DNA of 64,000 bases. It comes from Zygnema cylindricum. Lineage: Eukaryota; Streptophyta; Zygnematophyceae; Zygnematales; Zygnemataceae. A program made the translations under genes and the position numbers. Below, piece by piece: positions 26,344 through 38,527 of the stretch; position 1 is the first letter of the stretch; each line of letters opens with the position of its first letter. Below the pieces are notes generated by a model that was not told the origin of the DNA, made no database searches, and worked only from the letters and a program-made list of their open reading frames with translations. Where the stretch lies: NCBI GenBank assembly GCA_037447655.1, contig JBBHKE010000838.1:323122-387121 (forward strand). Direction: 5' to 3'.

Positions 26344-27620
26344 CAGAGGTCGCAAAAGTCAAAAATATTCATACCCGAATATTTTCAAAATCTGAGTAAC
26401 CGACGCCCGACCGAGTTTTGTCACGCTCCAAAATTGTTAACCGTTAACCGACCGTCGTTTACGAAAAACAAAATTAACCGAATCTTGATTTTTCGCGACT
26501 AACCGTGCCCGCCCGTAACTGAAAAAGTACAAAATTAATCAATGTACGACGGAATAAGCCAATAATTACGATTTGTCGCGTTCCCTAAGATTTGCGAAAT
26601 GAATAGTGTTACTACCGTGTCAGATTTGCGACGCTTTGTCGCGTTCCCTAAGATTTGCGAAATGAATAGTGTACTACACCGCGCATCGTTATTAGTGTGT
26701 AAGTGTTTTTAGCTTATTAAAATAATTACCGTGGTGTACGCTATTTAAGAATTTGAAAATTTTGGAAAAAATCATACATTCTAATTGTTTGATTATGGTA
26801 ATTTGGATCTTTGAAAAAAAAAATGTCGGTCGCAAACATGCTTACACTAATATAGGTATCCATACAAAATCTAACAAATCATACACAAATCGTACATTCA
26901 CACTGTCGAAACGCGGCTGTCGGACGAATATGTGCGAACGGGATTTTTTACGACCTGGTTTTTCTTCCTTTTTAGAACGCACATTCTCATGCGTCCGCGG
27001 TTACTAAAACTAATTTATTGTACTTTTAAACTTAAAAAGGTACATTTATGTACGGTCTGACACTGACCGTACACCACTCTATTTAAGATAAAATGTACTA
27101 AAAATAACCCGAAATAGAATAAAGAAAAAAATAGAATGAACTACACTAATGGAGAATAAATAAAAAAAAAGCGGGACGGAATTAGCGTACACAACGCTAA
27201 TAACGATTGGCGGTGTACTGTGTCAGATTTGTGACGCTTTGTCGCGTTGCCTAAGATTTGCGAAATGAATATTGTACTACCGTGTCAGATTTGAGACGCT
27301 TTGTCGCTTTCCCTTTGATTTGCGAAATAAATAGCTTACTACAGTACCGTGTCAGATTTGCGACGCTAGTCATGATGCCACGTACTTCCACGATACCAAA
27401 AGTACAAAGAACAATAATGTTGGAAAAAAAAAGTACAAATTTTTTATTTTTTTTGGTTTTTTGTTTGACCGACCGTAACTGACCGTTTTTTTTTTCCTGG
27501 TGAGTCAACCGACCGTAACCGCCTGACCCCCAAAATTTGGCAACCGAATCCGTTCCGAATCCGGCGCGGGCGGTCGGTTAACGGTCGGTCACGGTTTCGG
27601 TTGACCGTTTGCGACCTCTG
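26344..27620. mobile_element. Non-autonomous hAT element, complete
   Basis: The element is bounded by perfect 13-bp terminal inverted repeats, CAGAGGTCGCAAA and TTTGCGACCTCTG, with an 8-bp direct target duplication TCTCACAT on each side (26336-26343 and 27621-27628). The 8-bp duplication and CAGAG terminus are typical of the hAT superfamily. Subterminal ACCGACCGTAACCG-type repeats occur at both ends. Inside are four copies of a unit of about 65 bp beginning ACCGTGTCAGATTTGCGACG (26606-27370), interrupted by a nested MITE. There is no transposase, so it would need one in trans. Confidence 0.85.
26677..27215. mobile_element. TA-flanked MITE copy 1, nested in the hAT element
   Basis: Terminal inverted repeats start CACCGCGCATCGTTATTAG and end AATAACGATTGGCGGTG. 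It sits inside one of the hAT element's 65-bp repeats. Uninterrupted sister repeats read GTACTACCGTGTCAG, so the insertion duplicated only TA. This fits a Tc1/mariner-type (Stowaway-like) MITE. No ORF of note. Confidence 0.8.
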
Positions 27621-28248
27621 TCTCACATCGGCACACCGTATCGGAATGTTTTTCTAACAACGCGTCGCGACTGCAGACCGTGCTCCTACCGATGCGCATG
27701 TATTAACCACATCGCTGAAACGATGTTCCGGTTGAGAGTGCGTGTTTCCGATGTACTGGTTACTTTTACGCATCCCTATACGAAATTTTCACCCTAAAAA
27801 TTTGCCGTCGTAGGAAATTTTCACTATTGAAAAGTTTTCTTTCCGTGCGTGAATTTCGCACGAAATGTTCGCACCTTTTAAAGAATGATTCAATGGCAAT
27901 TTCCGTTCCCTCCAGTACTTTTGGTGCTGACAAGGGTTCAGACTTTCTTTCCCGCTGCTGCTCCATTCCCTCCATTTCCTAATTCTCCTCTTGCTGCTTT
28001 CTCTCACACCCCGCGCCAATGCGCTGCTGCTTGTCGGGAGGAACGACATCCGTCCTTTATTCATAGCCATATTCTGCTCCTGCTCTCCGTACTCAAAATC
28101 CATGGCGACTTCTGGGCCGTAAGAAATGCTTACTGGCGATTGATTTGTGACGAGCGTCGCCTAACCCAGTGCGTGCATTTGGTGAGCATTTGAGGTCGCT
28201 TAACTTGGCATATAGATAGGCGAGTAAGCAGGCGGGTGGCAAGGGGTC

Positions 28249-28866
28249 ATGACTCTGCTGGGTTCCGCTATTTCCGGGTCCCTTGTGGCCGCAAGACAAG
28301 CCTGCAAAAGACGGCGGACGCCATGGCTGGAAGCTTTCCATGGATGGCAGCGGACCAGCTGCGCCCATCTACATCACTCTTCCTTCAGGTTGGCAGTGGC
28401 TGATCCTGCACCAAACGATCCTACTGAACAGAGAAGTCCACCGTCAGATAAGATTCTCCGCTTAGTGGATGAAATATCATCTCTCACTCTGCTCGAGGTT
28501 TCAGATATGACTCAACTTCTAAGAAAGCGTTTAGGAATGCCAGATATGCCTATGGGAATGCCTATGATGGGAGGAATGATGCCAATGATGTCTCCGGGAG
28601 CCATGCCTGGCCAGCAGGCAGCTGTTCCTGCGGAGGAGAAGAAAGAGGAAAAAACGCAGTTTGATGTGAAGCTTGAAAAGTTCGATGCAGCTTCCAAGCT
28701 CAAGGTGATTAAGGAAGTGCGGGCTATTACAGCTCTTGGTTTGAAGGAATCAAAGGATATGGTGGAACAAACGCCTGTGGTGATCAAGAAGGGAGTGTCG
28801 AAGGAAGAAGCTGATGCCATCTTAGAAAAATTGAAGGCAGTTGGAGCATCTTGTGTTTTGGAATAA
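28249..28866 (+). CDS. Mitochondrial ribosomal protein bL12m (L7/L12)
   Basis: An uninterrupted 205-codon frame encodes a mitochondrial-type L7/L12 protein, the large-subunit stalk component that recruits translation factors. Residues 1 to about 60 are Arg/Ser/Ala-rich with few acidic residues, like a mitochondrial presequence. The N-terminal dimerisation domain is about 68-96 ([20 protein letters not shown]). Then comes a Met/Gly/Pro hinge at 96-122 and a Glu/Lys linker. The C-terminal domain at about 136-205 carries the family core [23 protein letters not shown] and [23 protein letters not shown] 28249 is the first in-frame start that gives a plausible presequence. Plastid bL12 would differ in the hinge; the wording here matches plant mitochondrial homologues. 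Introns confined to the 5' UTR cannot be excluded. Confidence 0.92.
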   Translation: MTLLGSAISGSLVAARQACKRRRTPWLEAFHGWQRTSCAHLHHSSFRLAVADPAPNDPTEQRSPPSDKILRLVDEISSLTLLEVSDMTQLLRKRLGMPDMPMGMPMMGGMMPMMSPGAMPGQQAAVPAEEKKEEKTQFDVKLEKFDAASKLKVIKEVRAITALGLKESKDMVEQTPVVIKKGVSKEEADAILEKLKAVGASCVLE

Positions 28867-28869
28867 GAT

Positions 28870-31220
28870 GTAAATCATCACTCTAGGTGCGGAAAACAGG
28901 ATTTTGCCTCCATACTTTTCTGAATTGAATGCCTACATAGCTTCCAAGATTTTTACAGCCTTCAATCAAGTCTTGGTGTGTTAGGGTTTTACTGGGCAGG
29001 GTTCATAGCACACCGGAGTGACCGGTGATGAAGCCGTTCAGATTCACCTGTTTTTTCTTAACACAGTAAGTATGGTGTTCATCATTTGAAACCATCAACT
29101 GCAGGAGTCATCAAATGCAGGAGTCTGCTGAGAAAAGCTTAATTCTAAGTGCTACAATAGGGCAGTCCAGGAAAATCATTCTTGTCAGACATGTCTGTTG
29201 CCATGTGAAGGAAATTTGTCAGGTCTGTCCAAACCAGGCAAAGCCGTGCAACTTGAAAGCAAATGAAGAACTGAAATTGAGGAAGTTGATATACGTTATC
29301 TTTCTGCAAGAAAAGTCGAGATGTTTATTGTTAAGTATTTGGTTTCCAAGTGGATGTATACAGTTTTTTGTTCATGGTGACAAGGCAAAGGTGTTCCTCG
29401 TGGTTTGCTTGAGAGTTTCTGCATATTTGTTGATTGCCTCAATCTTGCGATTGTATAGAAGAGACAGTGAAGTCATCACACATATCCAATCAGGGGCTTG
29501 TGAAGCCAATAATCAAGTTTTTGGTGTGGCATCTCAGCCATTTCTGTACTGTGAATGGACAGGGTGCTGTGTCGCTGATATTGCATAAATGATTATGGCT
29601 TGCGGTGTGTGAAGACACTTAAAAAGTAACAGCAGCATTGTTTTTTTGGTAGAGTTATTTTGACATCCAATGATTCGAAAAACATTTAGTTGTGCAAATG
29701 GACCCTGGTGATTGAATATCAGTGGAGACAACGAGCTGGCGCACCTTGCTGTCACTACCGCCTTGCTACTTTTATCTTGATTATTGCCTATGTGGTATTT
29801 CTCATTTTTTGCTTACAGATCAAGAAATTGTACTTGAATTTTGTGTTCTACTCTTCTAAGCTTTAGATGGCACAGTGACATGATTTGGAAGGCATGGTGA
29901 TAGGGAGCTGGAAAGGCGCTTAATTTTAATATCTAGTAGACTGGTCAGCAGCTGTGTTAGTGTGTGAAATATACCTTTCATCTCTATTTGGTTTTTTCAC
30001 CATTAACCAAGGAATTAGTAGTGAATGTGCTAAGGGAACCCACCGAACTACTATAATTGACAAAAAATAGGTAAACTGTGTCAAAACTAGCTCTTAAGGT
30101 GATGAAAGGCAATCTGAGAGGAAAGTTTCACCATGACAAGGCTTACTTAGAGCTACTCTGTTTAATTACTTTTATAGTGATGTGTTTTTGCAATCACCTG
30201 CACGTTAGTGTCATGTATTGGGTAATTTTTTATCGCGAACGGTGAAGTGTCCCGATATATCACTCCGGAACCAACAGAAATTTTTGCCAAAGATTTTTGG
30301 TTTGGTGAGTTGTCTCGTACAAAAAGGTATGGAATTGTGGTATGGAAATAAAGTACAAAATGAGTACGGAGATATTGAGACCGGGGGGAGTGGGGGGGTG
30401 GTGACGGCTTTTGGAAAAAATGGGGGGGCGTTTTTGGAAAATAAATCACAATCCATTCTGTACCATTGTATGGAGTTCTCGTTGATAGTTATTGGCCCGA
30501 TATTTCTCGGTAATTTATTGCAATTTATTGGAAATTTATCGCATTAAATCCTTTACCATTATATCAAACCAATATGCCGATAATCAGCAGGTAAAAAAGA
30601 GGTACAAATCAGTTATCAGCAAGTAGCTACTGATACACAACACTAACTGCACATATCTAATTCCAAAACTTGCTATACGACAGTACTGGAAAATTGTTGT
30701 ACATGGCAGGAGTTTGTTCCTGGAAGTCCACAAAGGGTGATACCTTACTATTTCCAAATGCATGTGGTTCGAAGAATTTTTCAATCGCACAAAACTGCAA
30801 GATTTCATGTGTCTTGTCAGATGTGTGACTGTGTTACCAGATAATCAGAGCATTCGTGAAATGAGTGACGAAGCCCATGAATGTGGTCATAGAAAATGGT
30901 GAAGCACCCATTTGTTGCCATTCTCAAGATCGAATAGAAAAACATTGAATAACATCAAGACTTTAGCAAATATGAACTCGCGGAACATGAATATCACAAT
31001 TCCATGCTCAGCTAGAGCGTAAATGATATATTCACTGGTTGCTGTACATATTAGTACCACCTTACAAGACGGGGAAAAGTATAAATACTTTACAAAATGC
31101 CCTCGCAATCACCAACTTCCATGTCACTAACCAGTCCATCCATTTGCAGGACCAATAACGGTGACCAATAATGGTACCCTAGCTCCAGAAGATGATGTCC
31201 ACAATTATTTTCCAGCCAAA
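28870..31220. other. Spacer between convergent genes
   Basis: This lies between the stop of bL12m and the stop of the minus-strand CCCH gene. It presumably includes both 3' UTRs. A 157-codon open frame at 29115-29588 has no recognisable domain. A G-rich stretch (short runs of 4-7 G) is at 30380-30430. Nothing else is supported. Confidence 0.5.
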
Positions 31221-31223
31221 AAT

Positions 31224-34200
31224 CTAAAACTTCATCCAATTCTTATCAAAATCTCTTTGCTTTATTACCTTCTCCTGAGCAGCACGCACCCCTTCTGCTC
31301 GAGCCAAAGCTTGCCTAGATTCTACCAACTTCCTTTGTACAGCATTAAATACAGACTTATCGCTCTTATTTCTGGACGCCATTTCTTCTAACCTACTGAT
31401 TCTTGTAACAAGCTCTTTCAGCTCTTGTTCACGAGCTATAAGCAACGCCCTATCCTCCTTTGCAGATACCGCAAGGCCTGCCTTCTTCTCACTCTTTTGA
31501 ACTTCCAATTTCTTAGATCCTAAGTTACCTGACTTTAAAGTATTCTTAGTCAATGTTGAGGTTGTGGATTTCGACAGTTGATCGTTAATGAAACTGAACA
31601 CATCTGGAGCATACTCCTCATCCTTCTCAGCTTTCTTTAGTCTCACGGCAGCAGCTAATTTCTGTCGCCTTCTACGTTCACCACCTCGCCCTTTTCTTTT
31701 CCTACTTTTTTCAGTACCTTCCTCTTCTCCCTCTTGTTTTGTTGATTGATTCGTCACCTCATCCACAAAGTCAAGAGCCATCTTTGCGGGTCTGACGCGC
31801 ACCTCCACTGGCTTTGCAATTCCCTGACCATGCTTTCCCAGGCCCATTCCTTCTCGAAAACCCATAGAAGCCATTATCTTTGACGCAATTCCTCGAGTGT
31901 GCTTCTCCCACTTGGCAAAATTAAGTGTTTCGGACTGAATTCCTGCTACAGCCATTTTTGCCGCCTCCGTGAACCAAAAAGCTTCTGAATTCCTGCCAAG
32001 CCCTTCCCCTCTAGCCTCACCACTGTCATCGACTTCGTTCTCATCCTCTTCCTCTTCTTCTTCCTCTCCACCAATACGCTGAGATTCATCATTGCTGTCA
32101 CTACCATCTTCGTATTCCAGGAACGCAATAGCTCCGGGCTCCACTTCTACTCTCTTTCCATCACCAACATAAGCAATACCGTACAGATTTTGCTCATTGT
32201 TGCGAAATTCCAATTCGGCTTTGTGCCATAAACCCGATCGATCTCGTTCACTGGACACCAACACAAGTGAACCAAGAGGAATGGAGCTCAGGCTCGGAGG
32301 ATCGTAGGGTCGTAGGCCATGAAGGGGTATCGGCAGTCCTGTTCACATCAACACAGGTCGATCTTCACATCATTGCAGCCCCCATATAACGGCTTGATAC
32401 TGAACCCAGCTGGCCAAGTGGCACAAATGAACTCCAAAGCCCTTGCTTTTGCTTCTTCCTCCAACTCTCCTCCATCTTAAATGGGAGAATTTACGATCAT
32501 CAGATGGCTTGACAAAATTCAGAGTAGAATAACTAATCGAGAAACGTAAAGGATTTCCCTAAAGGACTGGACATAACAGCTTGCTGGCAACAAACTAGTT
32601 TCTCCAACTTTTCAACAGTACAATGCCAATAAATATACATATATACATACATATGAAAACAAAGGAAAAGCACGCCTTACATGCCTGAGACCTCTTCGTT
32701 TCGGCTAGTGAATCCACAATGCTACTCGTTGCTAATTGTTCACAGAACAAAAGCCTCAGTCACAAGCGTACTGTACCTTCCCCCTCCAACTAAGTTTCAC
32801 AAATTTTTGACTTCTTCCCAGCCCAACTGCGCAACCGCTAAACTGACTAAAGAGTAAAATGCAATTCCTGCTGTAGACGGTAAAAATGGTACCATGAGAA
32901 AGTCGGCAGCTCTCTCCAAATCGACACCTGCTTTGCCGGAAAAACGTACATACCTGCACCCATTCCCACAGTAAAATTCAGACATAGCTCCGCAGAATTT
33001 CAGAAAGAACATTAGGCAAAAATATCCCTAACAACAACTTCAATTTTCACCTGGTAGCCAGGTTACCATAAGGACAGAGACAATTTTGTATGCAGAAGAT
33101 ATTCAGCAATATTTGCATACATATGAAACAACAGAAATTCGGGCAGCCTGAGGAGCCTTGGTGCTGGTAGAAGGGCAAGACAAAAATCCTACATCCATGA
33201 CCACCTCCATGAAAGCTGATCTCCACCATAATATAAAAAACTAGGTCTAAACTTTTATATGTTTGTACAGTCAGGATCCCTTCACAATCTAGCTGGTCTG
33301 GGTGCCAAAGAAAACACATTGGAACAATCAGCTTGATTAGTTTTTTAGTGGGCAAATTCAGCTCTCTTTTTGAATGACTTTGCCAATCCTTTCTAACCTC
33401 AATGTGCTGATACCGTTCAAACAGTAACCACCTACTAGAAAGTTGGCATCGTAACCAAATATTTTGAATTCCTTGCCATTTCAACATCTTTCAGAAGACT
33501 AGCCACATATTGCCTGCTCAACACCAAGAGGTTAAGAAAACTCTCAATTCTTGAACTGCCCACCTGTTTCTTCTCACTTGTAGGATGAGCAAAACCAACG
33601 AGAACAGATGGAAATTCTTCATGCGTATCTTCACTCGTGAGCTCTCTTGCCACTCCGCTTGTCAATATTTGTGCATTTCTCCCGGTTGCAAGCACTTCTC
33701 CAGTGTACCACCTGCCATCATCAAAACGAAATCGACACATGTCCCCTGGCATCCACTTTGAATCTCCCTTATCCAGAAATATGTTATCCTCTTTGTCAAA
33801 ACCAGGATTGTACTGTTCCGGAATTTCATCGTCACCAAATTTTCTAGCTTCTCCAATCTGCTGTCCTTCTTCGGGCATTTTTACTTCAGAGGGTATGCTT
33901 CTAGCTTCATCTTGCTGAGGTTGAACTTGAAAATCATCTAATTCTCGTAAAAGGCGTGAGCGTTTCAGATGCAGGAGGCCCTCCTTCGTGACTCTGACAG
34001 CTTCCAGCAGCTCTTCTTGAACCTGCAAACAGCCATTAGCCAGCAGACCAATGGACGTAAATAACGATCATTCCTCCTCAAGAAAAGGATGGAAGAGAAA
34101 TAAAGCATCAAATCATAACAAAAAAAGAATTGACACATCGTGTTTAGTACCTTTGCAGCCACATTCCAGCAACCATCTGCCTCCTGCATTAAACGAAGTT

Positions 34201-34614
34201 AGAATTTTAATCAAAAACAAATACATCAACAAAACATTCGGTAGATAGAAGATAAATTATCGTGTGCATATCCTGCAGTGCAATACATTTACAGACCACT
34301 GTGTAACTTACTGGACCAACTTTTGAACCAAAAATTTAAGAGCATTGAAAGAAATTCAATTGCATCAAATCAGGAAACACACTTAAAAAGGTTTTTCTCA
34401 AAAACACCTAGCAAACAGAAAAAAAGCCCTCACACTCAAAGAACTAAACTCTACTTACGAAGTCAAAATCAATCCCAAGTTTCAAACGTGTGCATACCTG
34501 CAGAAGCTCCTCCGCCCTATTCTCGAGAAGAGCGGCTGCCACGACCTGCAGCGATTCCTCCTGTTCTGCCAACTGTCCCTCCAGTTCTGCCTCAAGAGCT
34601 GCTTCCTCGGCCAT
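31224..34614 (-). CDS. CCCH zinc finger / tudor-like / G-patch protein (AtC3H22-type)
   Basis: Five exons on the minus strand: 34614-34498, 34183-34151, 34022-33564, 32953-32893 and 32338-31224. They join in phase to 1,785 nt (594 residues). Domain order: Glu/Leu-rich coiled coil (1 to about 85); tudor-like segment about 141-180 (MCRFRFDDGRWYTGEVL); CCCH finger C205-x7-C213-x5-C219-x3-H223; a second tudor-like segment about 243-300; an acidic run about 314-329; G-patch about 372-413 (RGIASKIMASMGFREGMGLG); a Lys/Arg-rich block; and a C-terminal coiled coil ending KNWMKF. This matches plant CCCH proteins of the Arabidopsis C3H18/C3H22 type, related to animal ZGPAT (nuclear, nucleic-acid binding, G-patch partners for DEAH helicases). 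The plant role is inferred. I chose ATG 34614; an upstream in-frame start (34668) would add 18 residues. Confidence 0.9.
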
Positions 34615-34786
34615 GCTTGCTGCACTGCCTTTCAATGAAGGGCAAAACTTAGAAGCCAAGGCGCACAATTAGATTTACGGAGTCAATATGACATGTCCGG
34701 ATGTCCGCATACGACGGGAACCGCGATAACCCATAACGGTTCTTGCTTTCAACTTTCAACCATACTCCAAACCTGCTATCGTCTAG

Positions 34787-35203
34787 CAGAGGTCGCAAAA
34801 GGTAAACCGAAACCGTGACCGACCGTTAACCGACCGCCCGCGCCGGATCCGGAACGGATTCGGTTGCCAAATTTTGGGGGTCGGGCGGTTACGCTCGGTT
34901 GATTCACCAGGAAAAAGAAACGGTCGGTTACGGTCGGTCAACCAAAAACCCAAAATAAATGAAAATTTTGTACTGTCCCTATAATCCAACATTTTTGTAC
35001 TTTGTACTCTTTGGTATCGTGGAAGTACGTGACATCATGATTAGCGTCGCAAATCTGACACGGTACTGTAGTAACGCTATTCATTTCGCAAATCATAGGG
35101 AACGCGACAAAGCGTCGCAAATCTGACACGGTAGTACACTTTTCATTTCGCAAACGTCAAATCTTAGGGAACGCGACAAAGCGTCGCAAATCTGACACGG
35201 TAT
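34787..35203 (-). mobile_element. Truncated second copy of the hAT element
   Basis: It starts with the same terminus CAGAGGTCGCAAA and continues as the reverse complement of the right arm of the element at 26344-27620, including three of its roughly 65-bp CTGACACGG repeats. The matching far terminus is missing; similarity stops near 35203 at a GC-rich segment. Its outer end is only 172 bp from the CCCH gene's start codon, so it probably lies in that gene's promoter or 5' UTR. Confidence 0.75.
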
Positions 35204-35455
35204 ACTGCTTCCCGCGGAGAGCAAACGGCGGCAGACGGCCGGTACAGGCCGAAACGAGGAGACTCGCGGAGGGTCGAGGAGAATAACGTCGGCCGCCGGA
35301 TAACCTCGCGGAGACTCCCGCGGATGCCGGTTCGACACATTTGGAATTGGCCCGCGAATACGTCACCGGGCCAGGTATACCTGTCCTAGCTGGCAGCGTA
35401 CGACGTCTCGCGGGAGGACGCAACCAGATAAATAGGCCGTTCAGCGACGGCCGAT
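35204..35455. other. GC-rich island of unknown origin
   Basis: About 250 bp of clearly GC-rich, CpG-rich sequence sits between the truncated hAT element and very AT-rich DNA. It contains repeated CGCGGAGACTC/CCCGCGGA words and ends near a TATA-like GATAAATAGG (35425-35434). It could be a fragment of an LTR or another inserted element. No gene is recognisable. Confidence 0.45.
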
Positions 35456-35862
35456 GTTCAAATGCTTCAATTTTTTTAAAGCGCTTCAATTTTATGTAAA
35501 AAAAACCAATTATTCCTCCCCTTAAAAAAATAATGAAATAAAACACTAAGAAAACAAAATGTTGTCGTTACCCTATTACTCCGACCCTATTACCGATACG
35601 ATTTTAATTTTATGACAGTGTACCACTTAGGGCGTTTAAACCTCATTACCGATACTATTATTTTAATCAGTCTGTTTATTAATCTATTTAGTCGAATAAA
35701 ATTAATCTATCGTTAAATTTTTGCAACATTTTAATACACATTACAATACAATATAATATAACAATATATAAAAAGATATAATATAATATAATGAAATTTA
35801 ATATATATAACATCTAATATAGTGATAACATATAACATACACTAAATATGATATAAATTAAC

Positions 35863-36163
<301 letters not shown>

Positions 36164-36169
<6 letters not shown>

Positions 36170-36435
36170 CTATATGTATGTATATATGTATATATGTATA
36201 TGTATATGCATATATATATGTATATGTATATTTATATGTATATATGTGTGTGTTTTTATGTACGTATGTATGTATGTATGTATGTATGTATGTATGTATG
36301 TATGTATGTATGTATATATATATATATGTATATATATAATATATATATACATATATATTTATACATACATAAATACATACATATATATATACATGTATAT
36401 ATATATACATACATACATATATAGACATACATATA
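36164..36435. repeat. (TATG)n / (TATGTA)n simple repeats
   Basis: Degenerate TATATG and a cleaner (TGTA)n run at about 36258-36314 follow the AT tract, ending in CATACATA-type repeats. The stretch is partly self-complementary. Confidence 0.9.
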
Positions 36436-38527
36436 CATTAATTACGTACATAATTTTGTAATAATTTTAAACAACATTGTGTAAAAAAGCATTTGAAAAA
36501 ATAAACATACAAAATCTAATAATTAGTTATACGTTGCTTTACTTTTCCTTTACCATACCTCAAACGAACGATTTAAAATTTAACTTCAAGCAAGACATTA
36601 ATCGTTTTTTAGCCTTTTTTTGTTTTACATCGTATAAAACATTTTTCACAATTACACTCTAGTAATTTAAGTTGCTGTGTAAACGTAATAAATTTGTACT
36701 TTTTTATTTCAAAAAGTACGAAATGCCAATATTGAACAAACAAAGCGCAAACTATTTACATCTACAATTAGTGCGTGCATACAAAATTGAAGTTAACATG
36801 AGAAAACATTAAACAAAAACGAATGTTGAATGTTAATTATAATAAATGTTTTGTAAAAAATATATATATAAACGTTTCTTTTAACAAACATTGAAAACTA
36901 CACATTCCATTTTAACAAATAAGTTACGCAATTAGGTTTATTAGACTTTCATCGATACATACCGAACAAATAAACAAAACGTGATTTGTAATATGCAACA
37001 AAGCATACGCGTATAAACACAATTTCGTTTAACAAAAACAAAACAAAAAAAGATGTTATTTTGTTGATAAAAAAATAACAATAATAATAAATAAACCAAT
37101 AATAGGGTAATGATAAAAATGATGCAACATAAGTTTTGAAGTAAAAATTATAAAATAAATGGACAAATAACACAAAACTGATATGACGTCAATGGAAAAG
37201 ACAAAACAAAAAATACAAAGAACAAATAATGAAAACAAAAAAAAATGATTTTTTTCGTTTTGAAACAAAATTACAATGTGAATTACTATTATTGTCATTA
37301 ACATTAAGTTGACGTTCCCAAATTTTGACCCACGAACCCAAGATAAAATTAATAATTATCTTTTTTTCTTTATGCTAATATATGTAAAGTGTACTCAATG
37401 TCAATGACTATAATTTGGGCAATTTTGAAATAGTGTAGTGTACAAATATTCCAACACATACTATTTGTTTTGTTTTTAAGTACGAACCTACAAAAAAATT
37501 TCAAATAACGATGTCGAGACGGGAAAATGAGTCGCGCTGTCTCGAGAAAGCACCCCCAAATTCGATTACAGTAATAAATATGGGAAAACATAACGCCAAC
37601 TTGTTCTCATATGTTCAAGCATCGACTATATGGACACAACCTATAGCGGCTACACTATAGGAACGTGTATCAAAATTAGTGTTAGATGTATAAATTGGCG
37701 TTATTGTTTTGTTGGCATTAGGCCCTTATAACATTAAATAGGGTTAATAACACTAATTGTTCATTCACATGATTTATTTTTTAACATTAATAGCGATTCC
37801 TGGTTTAAGCTTGAAAATTTAACATGTATTTTATATACTCTATTAAAATAATTTGCGTTCGAGCGTACGTGTATTAATATTCATGTACGCTCGAGCGTGC
37901 TAAATGCCGTTAGAAGTGTTAGTCGACGTCATATTTCCGTACGTTTGAAAACATAGATGTCCTCAAATGGAGGTACATTTTGGGGGAGAGTTAATCTAAA
38001 TCACGAGCGTACGGAATTTTGCTTGGAGAGTTAATCTACATTGGAGAGTACGGAATTCAATATAACCACGTACGGACATCCGCGAGGAGAGTTAATCTAC
38101 ATTGAGAAGTACAGAATTTCACTTTCGACCGTACAGAAATCGATTATTAACGCTACATTTGGGACTATGTTAATTGTACACGCAGATTTGTGTTGTACTT
38201 TTCAAAATTTGAATGTACATAACTTCTCCACTTTCAAAATTCCTTCTCCTCCTTTCAAAATACTCGTTTAATTTTGACTTTAGGATATTTTTGTGCTCTC
38301 CGCGTATGCTCCTCATTTCACGTAGCGTACTAAAAATTTCACCTGCGGCGCCAAACGAGACGACAATATGACTGTACTTGTTTTTTTTTGTTTTTAATGT
38401 CATATGTGAGTGTTCTCACGATAATATGACTGTACTTTATTTTTTTGTTTTCAATGTCATACGCGAGTGTTCTCACGTGACGCGCGACTCAGCTTGTTCG
38501 ACGGATTAAATGGTAGTGCTTAAAGTG
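36436..38527. other. AT-rich intergenic DNA
   Basis: No gene is seen. Notable structure: a long imperfect palindrome at 37853-37899 (CGAGCGTAC ... GTACGCTCG around ATTAATAT), and three copies of GAGAGTTAATCTACATT-like sequence at 37986-38105 spaced about 50 bp apart. Confidence 0.5.

Noticed and set aside
29115-29588. 157-codon plus-strand ORF downstream of bL12m
   Set aside because: No domain, unusual Cys/Leu-rich composition and no start context; it lies where a 3' UTR or spacer is expected.
31946-32128. Short Lys/Arg-rich minus-strand ORF
   Set aside because: Out-of-frame shadow of the acidic stretch in the CCCH/G-patch gene.
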